Shown here: positions 9,082 to 19,190 of the stretch, one piece after another
How the letters are laid out: each line of letters starts with the position of its first letter
Position numbering within the stretch: the stretch's first letter is position 1
From: Nakazawaea peltata
Taxonomy: Eukaryota > Ascomycota > Pichiomycetes > Alaninales > Pachysolenaceae
Assembly (NCBI GenBank): GCA_001599355.1
Contig: BCGQ01000011.1
Coordinates: forward strand, 123,662-187,661
Direction of reading: 5' to 3'
Length of the DNA stretch: 64,000 nucleotides
Made by a program: the position numbers and the translations under genes
Notes under the pieces: model-generated
Databases searched by the model: none
What the model saw: the letters and a program-made list of their open reading frames with translations, nothing else
What the model was told of the DNA's origin: nothing

Positions 9082-10764
9082 ATGTCAGAATCTACTGCAT
9101 ACGATGATATCGCCTCTTCTATTTCTCTTGACTCTAATCAAGATCCCTTGCCCTTTGATGTTGAACTGCAAACAAATAATAATGATTTAGTAGACGGAGA
9201 AGAGCTTGAGAAATTAGAGAGCAATGCTCTGATTAATAGAAACATTTCACGCATGTATACCAATGCCCAAAGTTTGTTAGAAAAGCTGCAATCGAAAAGC
9301 GGACCAATTCCTCCTATGGGTTTGGATAAAAAAATCCCTAACTTTATCCCCAATAGAGATGAATATACAGTTTCGTTTAATGGAGAAGATGATCCTATGC
9401 ATCCGCATAATTGGCCATTGAAGAAGAAAATATTGATTTGTGTTATGATAGCATTGAACACAGTTGCTGTAAGTTGGGGAAGTTCTGTCTTCAGCCCAGG
9501 GTTAGAAGAGATCTCTGCAGAGTTCCATGTCAGCGTCGAAGTCTGCATCTTGGGAATCTCCTTATATGTTTTAGGATTTGCTACTGGACCTGTTATTTGG
9601 GCTCCATTATCTGAATTATATGGAAGAAGAATTGTTTTAATCATAAGTAGTTTGGGATTCACATTATTCCAATTTGCAATTGCAACTGCTAAGGATATTC
9701 AAACTATTATTATTTGCAGATTCTTTGCTGGATGTATTGGAGCTGCTCCGCTTGTTGTTGTTCCAGCTCTGTTTGCTGATTTGTTCAACAATAGAGCCCG
9801 TGGTAAACTGATTGCTTTGTTTGCCATGGCGGTTTTCTTATCGCCAATTTTAGCACCTGTAGCAGGATCATTTATTGCTCATTCTTATTTAGGATGGAGA
9901 TGGCTCGAATACATCACAGGAATTATGAGTGTACTGGCTTTGCTATTAGTTGTCGTATACTTTGAAGAAACACATCATCCAATTATTTTGGTTCACAAAC
10001 TGGAAGAATTGAGAAGAAGAACAGGTAATTGGGCAATTCATCTGCCACATGATGAGTTCACCTTGTCCATCAAAGAGATTCTGCAAAATAACATCACCAG
10101 ACCAATTAAAATGTTGTTCAGTGAAAGCACTATTTTCTTAATCTCGTTGTACAATTCATTTATCTACGCCATTTTGTACTTGTTATTATCAGCTTATCCA
10201 ATTGTATTTGCTGAGGGGTACCAAATGAAAGGAGGAGTGGCAGAATTACCATACTTGGGAGTTGCTATTGGAATGATTTGTGGTGGGTTATATGCAATGT
10301 GGTCAGATGGCTCGTACCAAAAACTGATGGATAATAATGAGGGTAGAGCAGTTCCAGAGGCCAGATTAACAAGTATGTTCCCAGGAGCTTTCACATTTCC
10401 TATTGGACTTTTCTGGTTTACATGGACAGGAAATTACCCAGAAACAGTTCACTGGATGCTGCCAACAGCTGCTGGTGTTTTCATTGGATTCGGTTTAATC
10501 ACCATCTTCAATGCCTGCATAAATTACCTTATTGATAGTTATTTAGTCTTTGCAGCATCTGCTATGGCAGCCAATGCCTTCCTTAGACTGGCTTTAGCAT
10601 GTGCATTCCCATTATTTGGAACACAGATGTTCCATAATATGGGCACCAATTGGGCTGGATTATTACTTGCATGTGTTGGGTTCGTATTAGCCCCGGTACC
10701 TTTCCTTTTCTACAAATTCGGTCCAAAGATCAGACTGAGATCTAAGATGGCTTATTCTTTATAA
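9082..10764 (+). CDS. DHA1-family MFS drug/polyamine exporter (Tpo1/Flu1-like), copy 1
   Basis: Plasma-membrane proton antiporter of the DHA1 family, 560 residues with about 12 membrane segments after a cytosolic N-terminus of about 110 residues. Family motifs are FNGEDDPMHPHNWPLKKK just before TM1, FATGPVIWAPLSELYGRR (motif A region), CRFFAGCIGAAPLVVV, and AFLR-[CTG]-ALACAFPLFG near TM11. Substrates in this group include polyamines, fluconazole and other drugs; the substrate here cannot be read from sequence. The gene has a TATA box 48 bp upstream. It is a tandem paralogue of the gene at 11602-13386, very similar from residue 70 onward and divergent in the N-terminal tail. Confidence 0.88.
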   Translation: MSESTAYDDIASSISLDSNQDPLPFDVELQTNNNDLVDGEELEKLESNALINRNISRMYTNAQSLLEKLQSKSGPIPPMGLDKKIPNFIPNRDEYTVSFNGEDDPMHPHNWPLKKKILICVMIALNTVAVSWGSSVFSPGLEEISAEFHVSVEVCILGISLYVLGFATGPVIWAPLSELYGRRIVLIISSLGFTLFQFAIATAKDIQTIIICRFFAGCIGAAPLVVVPALFADLFNNRARGKLIALFAMAVFLSPILAPVAGSFIAHSYLGWRWLEYITGIMSVLALLLVVVYFEETHHPIILVHKLEELRRRTGNWAIHLPHDEFTLSIKEILQNNITRPIKMLFSESTIFLISLYNSFIYAILYLLLSAYPIVFAEGYQMKGGVAELPYLGVAIGMICGGLYAMWSDGSYQKLMDNNEGRAVPEARLTSMFPGAFTFPIGLFWFTWTGNYPETVHWMLPTAAGVFIGFGLITIFNACINYLIDSYLVFAASAMAANAFLRLALACAFPLFGTQMFHNMGTNWAGLLLACVGFVLAPVPFLFYKFGPKIRLRSKMAYSL

Positions 10765-11601
10765 GAAATATATAATATATAGATTCTGAAAAATCATTTC
10801 AAATATACATTTTAATATCACGACATTTGCTTTTGGTCATAGTAGTTACCGAAGTAAACTATATGACATATCAAACTATAATAATTAAATTTGAAGTGAA
10901 CCACCCATGCACCCCCTTTGTTGGTAGCCGTTTACCAAGCTTTTTTACTGCGTTGACAATTATCGCACAGTAATTAACCGTCAATAACCGAAGACCCTGC
11001 AGGAGGGGTTGCGCGAGGCAAGATTTGAAGATTAGGAAGAAGGAAGAAGGTGATGGTCTGATAGATCCGGGGTTAGGAAATATTGAGAAATTTAGGAGAT
11101 TCAGGAGATAAAGAAACTAATACTGAGCGGAGTATTAGTCAGTTTCCCACCATATTCGGACGAGTGCTCTATTACTAATATGTTGCATACAGGGGCTTCA
11201 TTGCTATAGTCCGAAATTATTTGTAAAATTTCATGCGCATTTGTTGTTTGCCGAGCAGAAAAAATTAGTTATGTCTCTCCTTCTTCGGATGTTTGTCCGA
11301 GGTTCGCTTGATTCGCACTCAACTGAAAAATCATCTCCGATTGGCACTGCTTCAAAGAAGAGCCTCGTTTGTTGCGCACTCTCATAGTATTCCAGAAAGC
11401 TCCAGAAAAGCAGTTACGGGCGGTGCGGCTTTGCGCAATTAGCGCTTTTTGGTTAATTTTTTCGCATTTAAGCACCTGTATGCATTTCGGCACTTTAAAG
11501 CCGCAGGTTCGGCAACTAAATCGGTTATTATATAAATAAAAGATAGGCCGCAGGGGATCTCGAGAAGGGGTGGAAAATTATTCTGGGTGGTAGTAGACAA
11601 G
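10765..11601. other. Intergenic region between the two MFS paralogues
   Basis: 837 bp without a supported gene. It includes a TTACTAA Yap1-type site (11172-11178) and a TATA box TATATAAA (11529-11536) 66 bp before the second MFS ATG. It is not an obvious copy of the first gene's promoter. Confidence 0.55.
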
Positions 11602-13386
11602 ATGACTAATTCTAGTGAGGAAACTACTGGTATGTACGATCAGCCAAATGCTAATAGGAACGTTGCTGACATCCAAGCAGACTCTACATTACAAACAGAC
11701 GTTGCCGATGACAAGGATGCTCTTTCTGTCTCGTCGGGCTCAAACGATGCCGGGGACCCTGTGGCATTGGAGGGGGATTCTCTGAAAGATATCGAGAGAT
11801 ATGCGGGAGAAGATGAAGCTAGTGATTTGGTGAGGGTTGAGAGTGGTGCTGAGGCTAACCGTACTATTTCAAGACTGTACACCGATGCTCTGAGTTTAGT
11901 GGAGAGACTGCAGTCTGAAAGTGGGCCTCTCCCATCTATGGGACTTGACAAACAAATACCAAGTGTTATTCCAGACAGAGAAGAATATACTGTTTCATTC
12001 AATGGACCCGATGATCCTGACCATCCTCATAATTGGCCCTTGAAGAAGAAACTTCTTATCTGTATTATGATTGCGTTCGGTACTGCTTCTGTCGGTTGGG
12101 GAAGTTCCATTTTCAGTCCTGGTATTACGGAGTTCGCTGCTCATTTCAATGTGAGTGAAGAAGTCGGTATCTTGGGAACCTCTTTGTACGTCTTAGGATT
12201 TGCTACAGGTCCTGTTATTTGGGCTCCATTGTCTGAATTATATGGAAGAAGAATCGTTTTGATCTTGAGTATTATGGGTTTCACCATTTTCCAATTCGGT
12301 GTGGCCACAAGTCCTAACGTCCAAACTGCCATTATTTGCAGATTCTTCGCCGGATGTATTGGAGCTGCCCCGCTTGTTGTTGTTCCAGCTGCTTTCTCCG
12401 ACTTGTTTGATAACAGAACTCGTGGTAAACTGATCACCATTTTCGGTATGACAGTCTTCATGTCCCCTATTATTGCTCCAGTTGTAGGAGCATTTATCGC
12501 ATATTCATATTTGGGATGGAGATGGCTCAGTTACATCACTGGTATTATGAGTGCATTTGCGTTGACTATGGTTTGTATTTTCTTTGAAGAAACTCACCAT
12601 CCAATTATTTTAGTTAAAAAGCTGGAAGAATTGAGAAGAAGAACCGGCAATTGGGCTATCCATCTGCCTCACGATGAGTTTACTTTGTCCATTAGAGAAA
12701 TCGTAGAGAAGAACATTACCAGACCTCTTAGAATGTTATTCACCGAGCCAATCATTTTCTTGATTTCCATTTACAACGCTTTCATTTACGGTATTTTATA
12801 CTTGTTATTGTCAGCTTATCCTATTGTATTTGTAGAGGGATATGGATTTTCAGGTGGAGTCTCGGAGTTGCCATATTTGGGAGTTGCTCTTGGTATGTTC
12901 ATCGGTGGTTGGTACAGTATGTGGGCCGAGACCAGATATCGTAAAGTACTTGATAAAAATAACGGTAAAGTAGTACCTGAAGAAAGATTACCTACCATGT
13001 TCCCTGGAGCTTTCTTGTTCCCTCTGGGTCTTCTTTGGTTCACATTTGCCGGTAATTATCCCGACAAAGTGCACTATATGGTTCCAACCGCAGCTGGTCT
13101 TTTCATCGGTTTCGGATTAATCACTATTTTCAACTCATGTATCAATTACATCATTGATAGCTATTTAATCTTTGCAGCCTCTGCTATGGCTGCTAATGCA
13201 TTCTTAAGACTGTCATGGGCTTGTGCTTTCCCATTATTCGGTACTCTGATGTTCCATGGTATGGGAACTAATTGGGCTGGTTTATTACTTGCATGTTTCG
13301 GTTTCCTCTTGGCTCCTGTTCCATTCTTATTCTACAAGTACGGTAGAAAGATCAGAGAGCGTTCCAAGTTGGCTTTCGTCTTGTAG
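11602..13386 (+). CDS. DHA1-family MFS drug/polyamine exporter (Tpo1/Flu1-like), copy 2
   Basis: 594 residues. The start is the ATG at 11602; the frame is open upstream only through non-ATG codons. The layout matches copy 1: an acidic Ser/Asp-rich cytosolic tail (about 125 residues, longer than copy 1), the pre-TM1 motif FNGPDDPDHPHNWPLKKK, then 12 predicted membrane segments with WAPLSELYGRR and CRFFAGCIGAAPLVVV. Differences from copy 1 are concentrated in the tail, the central loop and scattered hydrophobic positions, as expected of an old tandem duplication with separate regulation. The gene is convergent with GAD1, with 59 bp between stop codons. Confidence 0.88.
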   Translation: MTNSSEETTGMYDQPNANRNVADIQADSTLQTDVADDKDALSVSSGSNDAGDPVALEGDSLKDIERYAGEDEASDLVRVESGAEANRTISRLYTDALSLVERLQSESGPLPSMGLDKQIPSVIPDREEYTVSFNGPDDPDHPHNWPLKKKLLICIMIAFGTASVGWGSSIFSPGITEFAAHFNVSEEVGILGTSLYVLGFATGPVIWAPLSELYGRRIVLILSIMGFTIFQFGVATSPNVQTAIICRFFAGCIGAAPLVVVPAAFSDLFDNRTRGKLITIFGMTVFMSPIIAPVVGAFIAYSYLGWRWLSYITGIMSAFALTMVCIFFEETHHPIILVKKLEELRRRTGNWAIHLPHDEFTLSIREIVEKNITRPLRMLFTEPIIFLISIYNAFIYGILYLLLSAYPIVFVEGYGFSGGVSELPYLGVALGMFIGGWYSMWAETRYRKVLDKNNGKVVPEERLPTMFPGAFLFPLGLLWFTFAGNYPDKVHYMVPTAAGLFIGFGLITIFNSCINYIIDSYLIFAASAMAANAFLRLSWACAFPLFGTLMFHGMGTNWAGLLLACFGFLLAPVPFLFYKYGRKIRERSKLAFVL

Positions 13387-13445
13387 GTTTCCAGGTATAT
13401 ATATTTAGCTACAGTTTAATAATTATAAAATCAACAATTAACATT

Positions 13446-15218
13446 TTAACAAGTTCCTCTGTAAGATTTATGAGAACGAGAGGCATTTTTAGCAGCCTCG
13501 GTGGTCTTCTCAGACTCATGTTTAGGTGTTTTCATGGTCATTATACGATCGTCACCTTCACTGGCAATTGAGAGTAACATATTATATACTAAATCACTTC
13601 TTTCTTCCTCGGACATTTCATTGGAAGCCAACATGACACTCTTTCTTACTAAAGTAGCAGATCTCATCAAGACTTGAGTGATGTCAATGATATCTTTCAT
13701 CAATTTGTCCAACAATTGGAGGGTCAAATTGTATCTTACGACTACTCTTAAGATTTCATTGTTTTTACCTGCTGGAGGGGGGTTTTTAGTATGAGGAAGG
13801 GGGTAATTTGGAACAATGAAACCTTTGTTTCTTAATAACAACAGAATACTCGATTGAGGGATCTCTGGGAACTCTTTGATGAACTCTTCAGAGAATTGGA
13901 AAGAGACTACTGGAAGGGAAGATTGATACAGACTGTGATCGCGGAGGTCTCTGGAATCACGAGAGCTGGAGGTATCTTTGGCTTGGTGGATATTGGAAAT
14001 ACACTTGTAATAGCCACTTTCTTCTAAGAAGAAGGACAACAATCTGGCATTGACAATGGCAGTATCAAAGATTTGCTCATAACCTTTGAATCCGAGATGG
14101 ATAAAGTTATAATATTGATGAATAACTTGGAAACCTGGACGGGAGAAATTCAAATTGAAACTTTCTTCTAATCCACCAAGATATCTCAATTGGAATTTCA
14201 ATTCTTGAGGAAGTAACAGAGAGTCTCTCCAAACTACCCAACCTAAACCGGCAGTGACAAGACCGAATTTATGGCCAGAAGTGTTAATGGAATGGACACG
14301 AGGAACACGGAAATCCCATTTCAACTCAGGGTAGATGAAAGGAGCAATCATGGCTCCAGACAGACCATCGACGTGGATAGGAACACTATGACCTGTTTCC
14401 TTCTCATAGTCATCCAAGATTTCAGAAACCAGAACTACATCTTCAAAACCACCAGTATAAGTACTTCCTACAATGACGAAGACACCAATGGTGTTTTCAT
14501 CAAGATGGCTACGAATACAAGAAAGGTCCATTAAGTAGTCATGATCCGGGTCTACAGGGATAATTCTTGCCTCAACATCGAAATATCTGGCAAATTTCTC
14601 AAGAGCAACTTGACAACATGAGGACATCAAAATGTTAGGTTTTGAGGTGTCTTTATTGGCTTCACGACGCTTTTGTTGCCAGAGTTTCTTCAATGCGAGA
14701 CCACCAAGCATAATAGCCTCCGAAGATCCAGTACAAGCGGTTCCTACAGCACAAGTGGAATCCAATCTCTCAGAATTGCTCTTCTTAGGAGCATGCCACA
14801 AGTCAGCCAAGATTGAGACGCATCTTTGTTGCATCTCTAACATAATTGGATACTCATCGTTATCGGCAAGATTCTTCGTCAAATTCTCAGTAATGAGTTT
14901 ATCCAGGTAAGGATCATTGTTGAAAGTGTTGACGAAACTGGCAAGGTTCAAAGTAGGATTACCATCCAAGGCCAATTCATCATGTAACGATTGGTAGGCG
15001 ATCTCTCCTGGAGTGCCATGTTCTGGGAGTCTGTATTTCAAGCTCAAGTCGATGTCGGACATCGAATACAGAGCAAGATTGTCCACAATGTTGGACTCTT
15101 CACGACGAGCCCGATTGCTTTCATTCTTGGCTTGGATGTATTTGTGAACGAGTTTCTCGTGTTTGGTGAGGACTTTTTGTTCGAGTTGATCGATATTGAT
15201 TCCTGCTGAAAGTGTCAT
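13446..15218 (-). CDS. GAD1: Glutamate decarboxylase
   Basis: PLP enzyme converting glutamate to GABA, linked in yeast to oxidative-stress tolerance. 590 residues (S. cerevisiae Gad1 has 585), starting at the ATG at 15218. The PLP lysine is K317 in INTSGHKFG. The cofactor-site Asp motif is usually HVDAASG and here reads HVDG-[CTG]-SG, where CTG (14363-14361) again sits on a family alanine. TACTGSSEA-type substrate/phosphate binding residues are near 160-168. A C-terminal tail of about 40 residues is basic and probably regulatory. Confidence 0.95.
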   Translation of the reverse strand: MTLSAGINIDQLEQKVLTKHEKLVHKYIQAKNESNRARREESNIVDNLALYSMSDIDLSLKYRLPEHGTPGEIAYQSLHDELALDGNPTLNLASFVNTFNNDPYLDKLITENLTKNLADNDEYPIMLEMQQRCVSILADLWHAPKKSNSERLDSTCAVGTACTGSSEAIMLGGLALKKLWQQKRREANKDTSKPNILMSSCCQVALEKFARYFDVEARIIPVDPDHDYLMDLSCIRSHLDENTIGVFVIVGSTYTGGFEDVVLVSEILDDYEKETGHSVPIHVDGLSGAMIAPFIYPELKWDFRVPRVHSINTSGHKFGLVTAGLGWVVWRDSLLLPQELKFQLRYLGGLEESFNLNFSRPGFQVIHQYYNFIHLGFKGYEQIFDTAIVNARLLSFFLEESGYYKCISNIHQAKDTSSSRDSRDLRDHSLYQSSLPVVSFQFSEEFIKEFPEIPQSSILLLLRNKGFIVPNYPLPHTKNPPPAGKNNEILRVVVRYNLTLQLLDKLMKDIIDITQVLMRSATLVRKSVMLASNEMSEEERSDLVYNMLLSIASEGDDRIMTMKTPKHESEKTTEAAKNASRSHKSYRGTC

Positions 15219-15907
15219 TTTGGTTTACTGCTGGAAAATATCGTCCATACGAAAATTGGCAAAATTGTCAATTCTTATATAAATGAATCGATTGCTACTT
15301 GCTGCAGGTTTGGGGGGTAAGCACGGGGATATGAATAGAGTCTGCACGACCTGCATAAAAATAGGGAAACAAAAATAGAATTGGATCTAGCCAAGCTTTT
15401 TGTGTTACGCGAGGGAATTCTTGTGCGGGATGGAAATTGAGGTGAGTTGTTGAGCTTTGGGGGTGCTTAGTTTCGGCTGTTAAAATATGGGTGAGGCGCA
15501 ATTGAGGGATTAGCGGATGCGGTCGGAAATAGATGAGAAGGATAGGTGGAGAGGGATGGATGAGGTGGATGAGGTGGAGATATGTTCAAGGTGGAGATAC
15601 GGCCGAGTCGGAGATATAACAACTAGACTAGTGAATATTATTCGGGTTGATTTAATTGAGTACTCTGTATTGTTAGTATATCTTCTATTATGTATTGCTG
15701 TTAATTATAGTTAATATTGTTATTACCTATTTAGGATAATTAATTTATTTCCTTATATAGAATTCAAAAGTCAATCTCTGATTTTCCTCTGTTGCTAAAT
15801 AGTAGTGCACTAAATCCTCATCTCAGTGATAGAAATCCATCTATTAAAGATTACAACGGCGGCTAGAAGTGACTTCTTACCAGTCAATTGAATCAGTCTC
15901 AAACCCA
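15219..15907. other. Divergent intergenic region GAD1/GTR1
   Basis: 689 bp with no gene. The GTAGTGCAC motif at 15802-15810 lies 98 bp upstream of GTR1. Between about 15540 and 15590 there is a short GGATGAGGTGGA-like repeat. Confidence 0.55.
15802..15810 (+). promoter_or_regulatory. GTAGTGCAC motif upstream of GTR1
   Basis: One of about twelve GT(A/C)GTG(C/T)A(C/T) nonamers in the window, 98 bp before the GTR1 start. Factor unknown. Confidence 0.4.
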
Positions 15908-16964
15908 ATGTCATCATCAAGAAAGAAGCTTTTGTTAATGGTATGATTGATTTTCTATTACTCTACACTTCCAATTCATCTACTAACAACTGAAATAGGG
16001 CCGTAGTGGGTCCGGGAAATCGTCGATGAGATCTATCATCTTCAGTAACTATTCTGCATTTGATACTAGAAGATTAGGAGCTACGATGGATGTGGAACAT
16101 TCGAATTTGCGTTTCTTGAATAATATGACCTTGAATTTATGGGATTGTGGAGGACAAGATGTGTTTATTGAGAATTTTTTAAACAATTCCATCAATCAAC
16201 CAAACTCAAATAACAATATCTTCAAGAAATGTGAGGTGTTAATTCATGTTTTTGACGTTGAGAGTAAAGAGGTGACTAAAGATATTGAGATTTTCCGCAG
16301 GGTTTTGAAGAATTTGAACCAATTTAGTCCTCAATGTAAAGTATTCATTTTATTGCATAAGATGGATTTGATTCAGATTAGTAAAAGAGATGAGCTTTTC
16401 AAGATCATGTTCAACAAATTACAAGAGATTGCTCAGCCTTTCAATTTTGATATTACTGGGTTTGCTACTTCCATTTGGGATGAGAGTCTTTATAAGGCAT
16501 GGTCATCAATTGTTTGTTCATTAATCCCGAATATTTCCACATATGAAAGACAATTATTGGAGTTTAATAAGATTTTAAGTGCAAAGGAGATCATTTTGTT
16601 TGAGAAAACCACTTTTTTGGTGATATCGTCAACTAATTCATTACTTAAATCGCCCCCGACTGATTCGGAAAAACTGTTATTACCATCATCATCTAACATC
16701 ATGACACCAACTGGAGGAGCATCTGATTTGGATCCTAAAAGATTCGAGAAGATCTCTAATATTATCAAGACTTACAAGCAGAGTGTCAACAAGATCAGAT
16801 CCAATTTCTCCAGCTTGGTATTGAACGGGATGAACTCTTCCATTTATTTGGATGTTTTAAGCGATAACATGTACATTATGATCATCATTGATGAGAAGAA
16901 GAACGTTGAGGATGATAATTTGATCTTGGAGAACATTAAGAGTTTTAGTAAATTGTTTAACTAA
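15908..16964 (+). CDS. GTR1: Rag-family GTPase Gtr1 (one intron)
   Basis: Small GTPase of the Gtr1-Gtr2 (Rag) heterodimer that carries amino-acid signals to TORC1 on the vacuole. Exon 1 is 15908-15940 (MSSSRKKLLLM). The 58-nt intron 15941-15998 has GTATGA, TACTAAC and TAG. Exon 2 is 15999-16964, giving 332 residues (yeast Gtr1 has 310). The G1 loop GRSGSGKSS spans residues 12-20, split from exon 1 by the intron. LGATMDVEH is the switch region, WDCGGQD (59-65) the G3 motif and HKMD (131-134) the G4 motif, followed by the Rag C-terminal roadblock-like domain. An Asn-rich insertion at about residues 73-85 is lineage-specific. Confidence 0.95.
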
Positions 16965-17156
16965 TAAATTAGATTATACAGATGTGAGGTGACGTAATTG
17001 AGCTATTCGTTAGCACGGAAAAGATCCAGACGAGCTATTCGGCTACTCCAGAAACGATATAAAAAGGGCACCAATTTCCCCTTCAGCAGAGCGAGAATTA
17101 ATCTTTACGGAATAGGTACATCGTTACACCAAATAATCTTACTAATAATAAAGTGT

Positions 17157-18583
17157 TTATTTAACGGTCGAGTATACAGCATATGTAACAGATAAGAGGG
17201 CGATGAAGATACCCAACAAAGTTTGGTTACATTTCAGGGTCTCTGCGGCGTAGATTCCTTCGACGGCTTTGTCCAATTGGACTTTGTGTTTGATGTCGTT
17301 ATAAACTTCATCATGGACTGGCAGTTTGGCTCCTTCTGGCATGTAATCTTCGATGAACATGCTCTCGATGAACTGTTGTAATTCACCACATTTGAGACCG
17401 ATCAGTAAGTAATTTCTATCGGTGACTGGACATTTGTGGTGGATTTTGTGAATGTAATCTTGGAAGATTTCGATACAACCTTTGTAAGTTCTTGAGCGTA
17501 AGATCAAGTCACAGGTGGTGGATTTACGGATTTTGACGTTTTGCTTGAATACTAACGGATTTTGGAAGACCAATTCCAAAGTTGCAATGGCCATGACTTG
17601 TGGAATGACACAGAATTGATAACAACTTTGCTCTTCGATCAAGGATAAGTAAATCAACAGATCTTTAACATGAGATAAAGAGTCTAATACCATATCACTA
17701 CTACATTCTAAAGCCAATTTCAAGTTTTGTGGCTCGGCCAATTGTTTCAATTCAGGAACGTACTTTCCCCAGATTTCTTTTGGCCAGAAAGAACGACCAT
17801 CATCTAAATCTTCTTTATAATCACGAATAATGTTGGTCTTTTGTAAGAATAAACCCATAGATACTGTCAATTGCAGTTGATCTTCACGGCCAATCTTGGT
17901 GTTGGCGAAGTCCAGGGCTAAGAATAATTTGGTTAATCCGACTCCGACCAAACCGGCAACATAGTAACAGTATAAATCATAATCTTTACAAGTGGCAACA
18001 CCTTCTAAGTTGAAACTTTCATTTCCAATGTAGTCAGCCATTCCGTTACCCATTTGTTTAGTGATATCTTTGATTACTACTTGATATTTGGACTTCAATT
18101 TATGATACTCGGTCAAGATTTGGTCAAATTCGACAAGAACATCACGATCTTTTTCGTTTGGTCCATTACCGTTGAAAGTCCAGTCCTTGAGGTCCAATTT
18201 CTCATCGAAAGAACGTAATAATGGCACTTTAATCTTTGGATCGATAGTCATATCATCCTCGACAGTGTCCAAAGCACGTAAGATCAAGTAGAATAACATG
18301 ATAGCGACACGTAATTCTGGGTCTAATTCACAAATGACGGCAGCGAAAGACCGGGATGTGAGCTTCAATAACTCATAACATCTTTTCAATGAAGCAGGCT
18401 CGGTACTAGGGTCTCTTGGATGTGTGCTCTTTCTGAAGAATAACCTAAAAATTTGTTAGTACTTGGTAGGCGAGAGTGGGGTGGGTCCAAGTCAGCAAAT
18501 CAGCGCGGAAAAAGTGGTACATACATTTGGACCATGGCCTTCAGCTCCAATGGATGGAGGACCAGTTCTGTTAATTTACCCAT
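17157..18583 (-). CDS. ERG9: Squalene synthase (one intron)
   Basis: Joins two farnesyl diphosphates to squalene, the first dedicated step of sterol synthesis, at the ER. The CDS is the complement of 17157-18444 joined to 18525-18583, 448 residues (yeast Erg9 has 444). Exon 1 encodes 19 residues beginning MGKLTE. The 80-nt intron 18445-18524 has GTATGT, TACTAAC and TAG. The two Asp-rich sites are LRALDTVEDDM and NIIRDYKEDLDDGRSFWPKEIW, with YYVAGLVGVGL between them. A C-terminal hydrophobic segment (LLGIFIALLSVTYAVY) is the tail anchor. It is convergent with GTR1. Two sterol-element-like sites lie upstream at 18979-18993. Confidence 0.97.
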
Positions 18584-19190
18584 ATCGAATTGGTGTAGTT
18601 GGTATAGTTGTTTTGGAGTGGGATCTTCTTTGAATTGAAGTTTTTAGACGCTTTTTTCGCCCAACTGGCGCGTTAAATAAGGGAAGGAAAGAGGAAAAAA
18701 AAAGAGGGACTAAAAAGGGCAGAAGAGCATGAAAAGATAAGGGGCAGGTCAACTGAGAGATTAAGAGCGAAGAGGGGAAGGAGGAGATTAAACCTTTTAG
18801 CATCCATGGAATATTATGAACATCGCAATGTAAACAGGGACAGTATACTTGTGAGCATTAATGCTATTCGATATTCTTTCTTTAATCGCTTATTTAATTG
18901 CTCGTTGGTTACTATCTCGCTCTGCCCCTTGCCCTTATTAGTACCCTATTTGGGTCATCAATTTAAGCTTTTTCTCACTCGTATAATCGTATATAAATTG
19001 GGGGTGTAAAGACAGGAGAGGAACCAGGAAAGAGGCAGTACAAAGAAGTGATGTGGGATTGAAGCGTTGGTCCGAGAAGACCTGGCACCTCATTGTATAC
19101 TTAAAATAACTCAATATTGTCTTCTCCAACTAACCGTCTACAATTCAATCTACATCTCACGCTTAATATTCATCCCCTTTATTCTATATA
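18584..19190. other. Intergenic region: ERG9 promoter and BST1 3' flank
   Basis: 607 bp with no supported gene. It contains two sterol-element-like sites about 400 bp upstream of ERG9. Confidence 0.55.
18979..18993. promoter_or_regulatory. Paired sterol regulatory element-like sites
   Basis: TCGTATA occurs twice, at 18979-18985 and 18987-18993, separated by one base, about 400 bp upstream of the ERG9 start. A tandem pair is less likely by chance than a single 7-mer. Upc2-type control is inferred. Confidence 0.45.
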
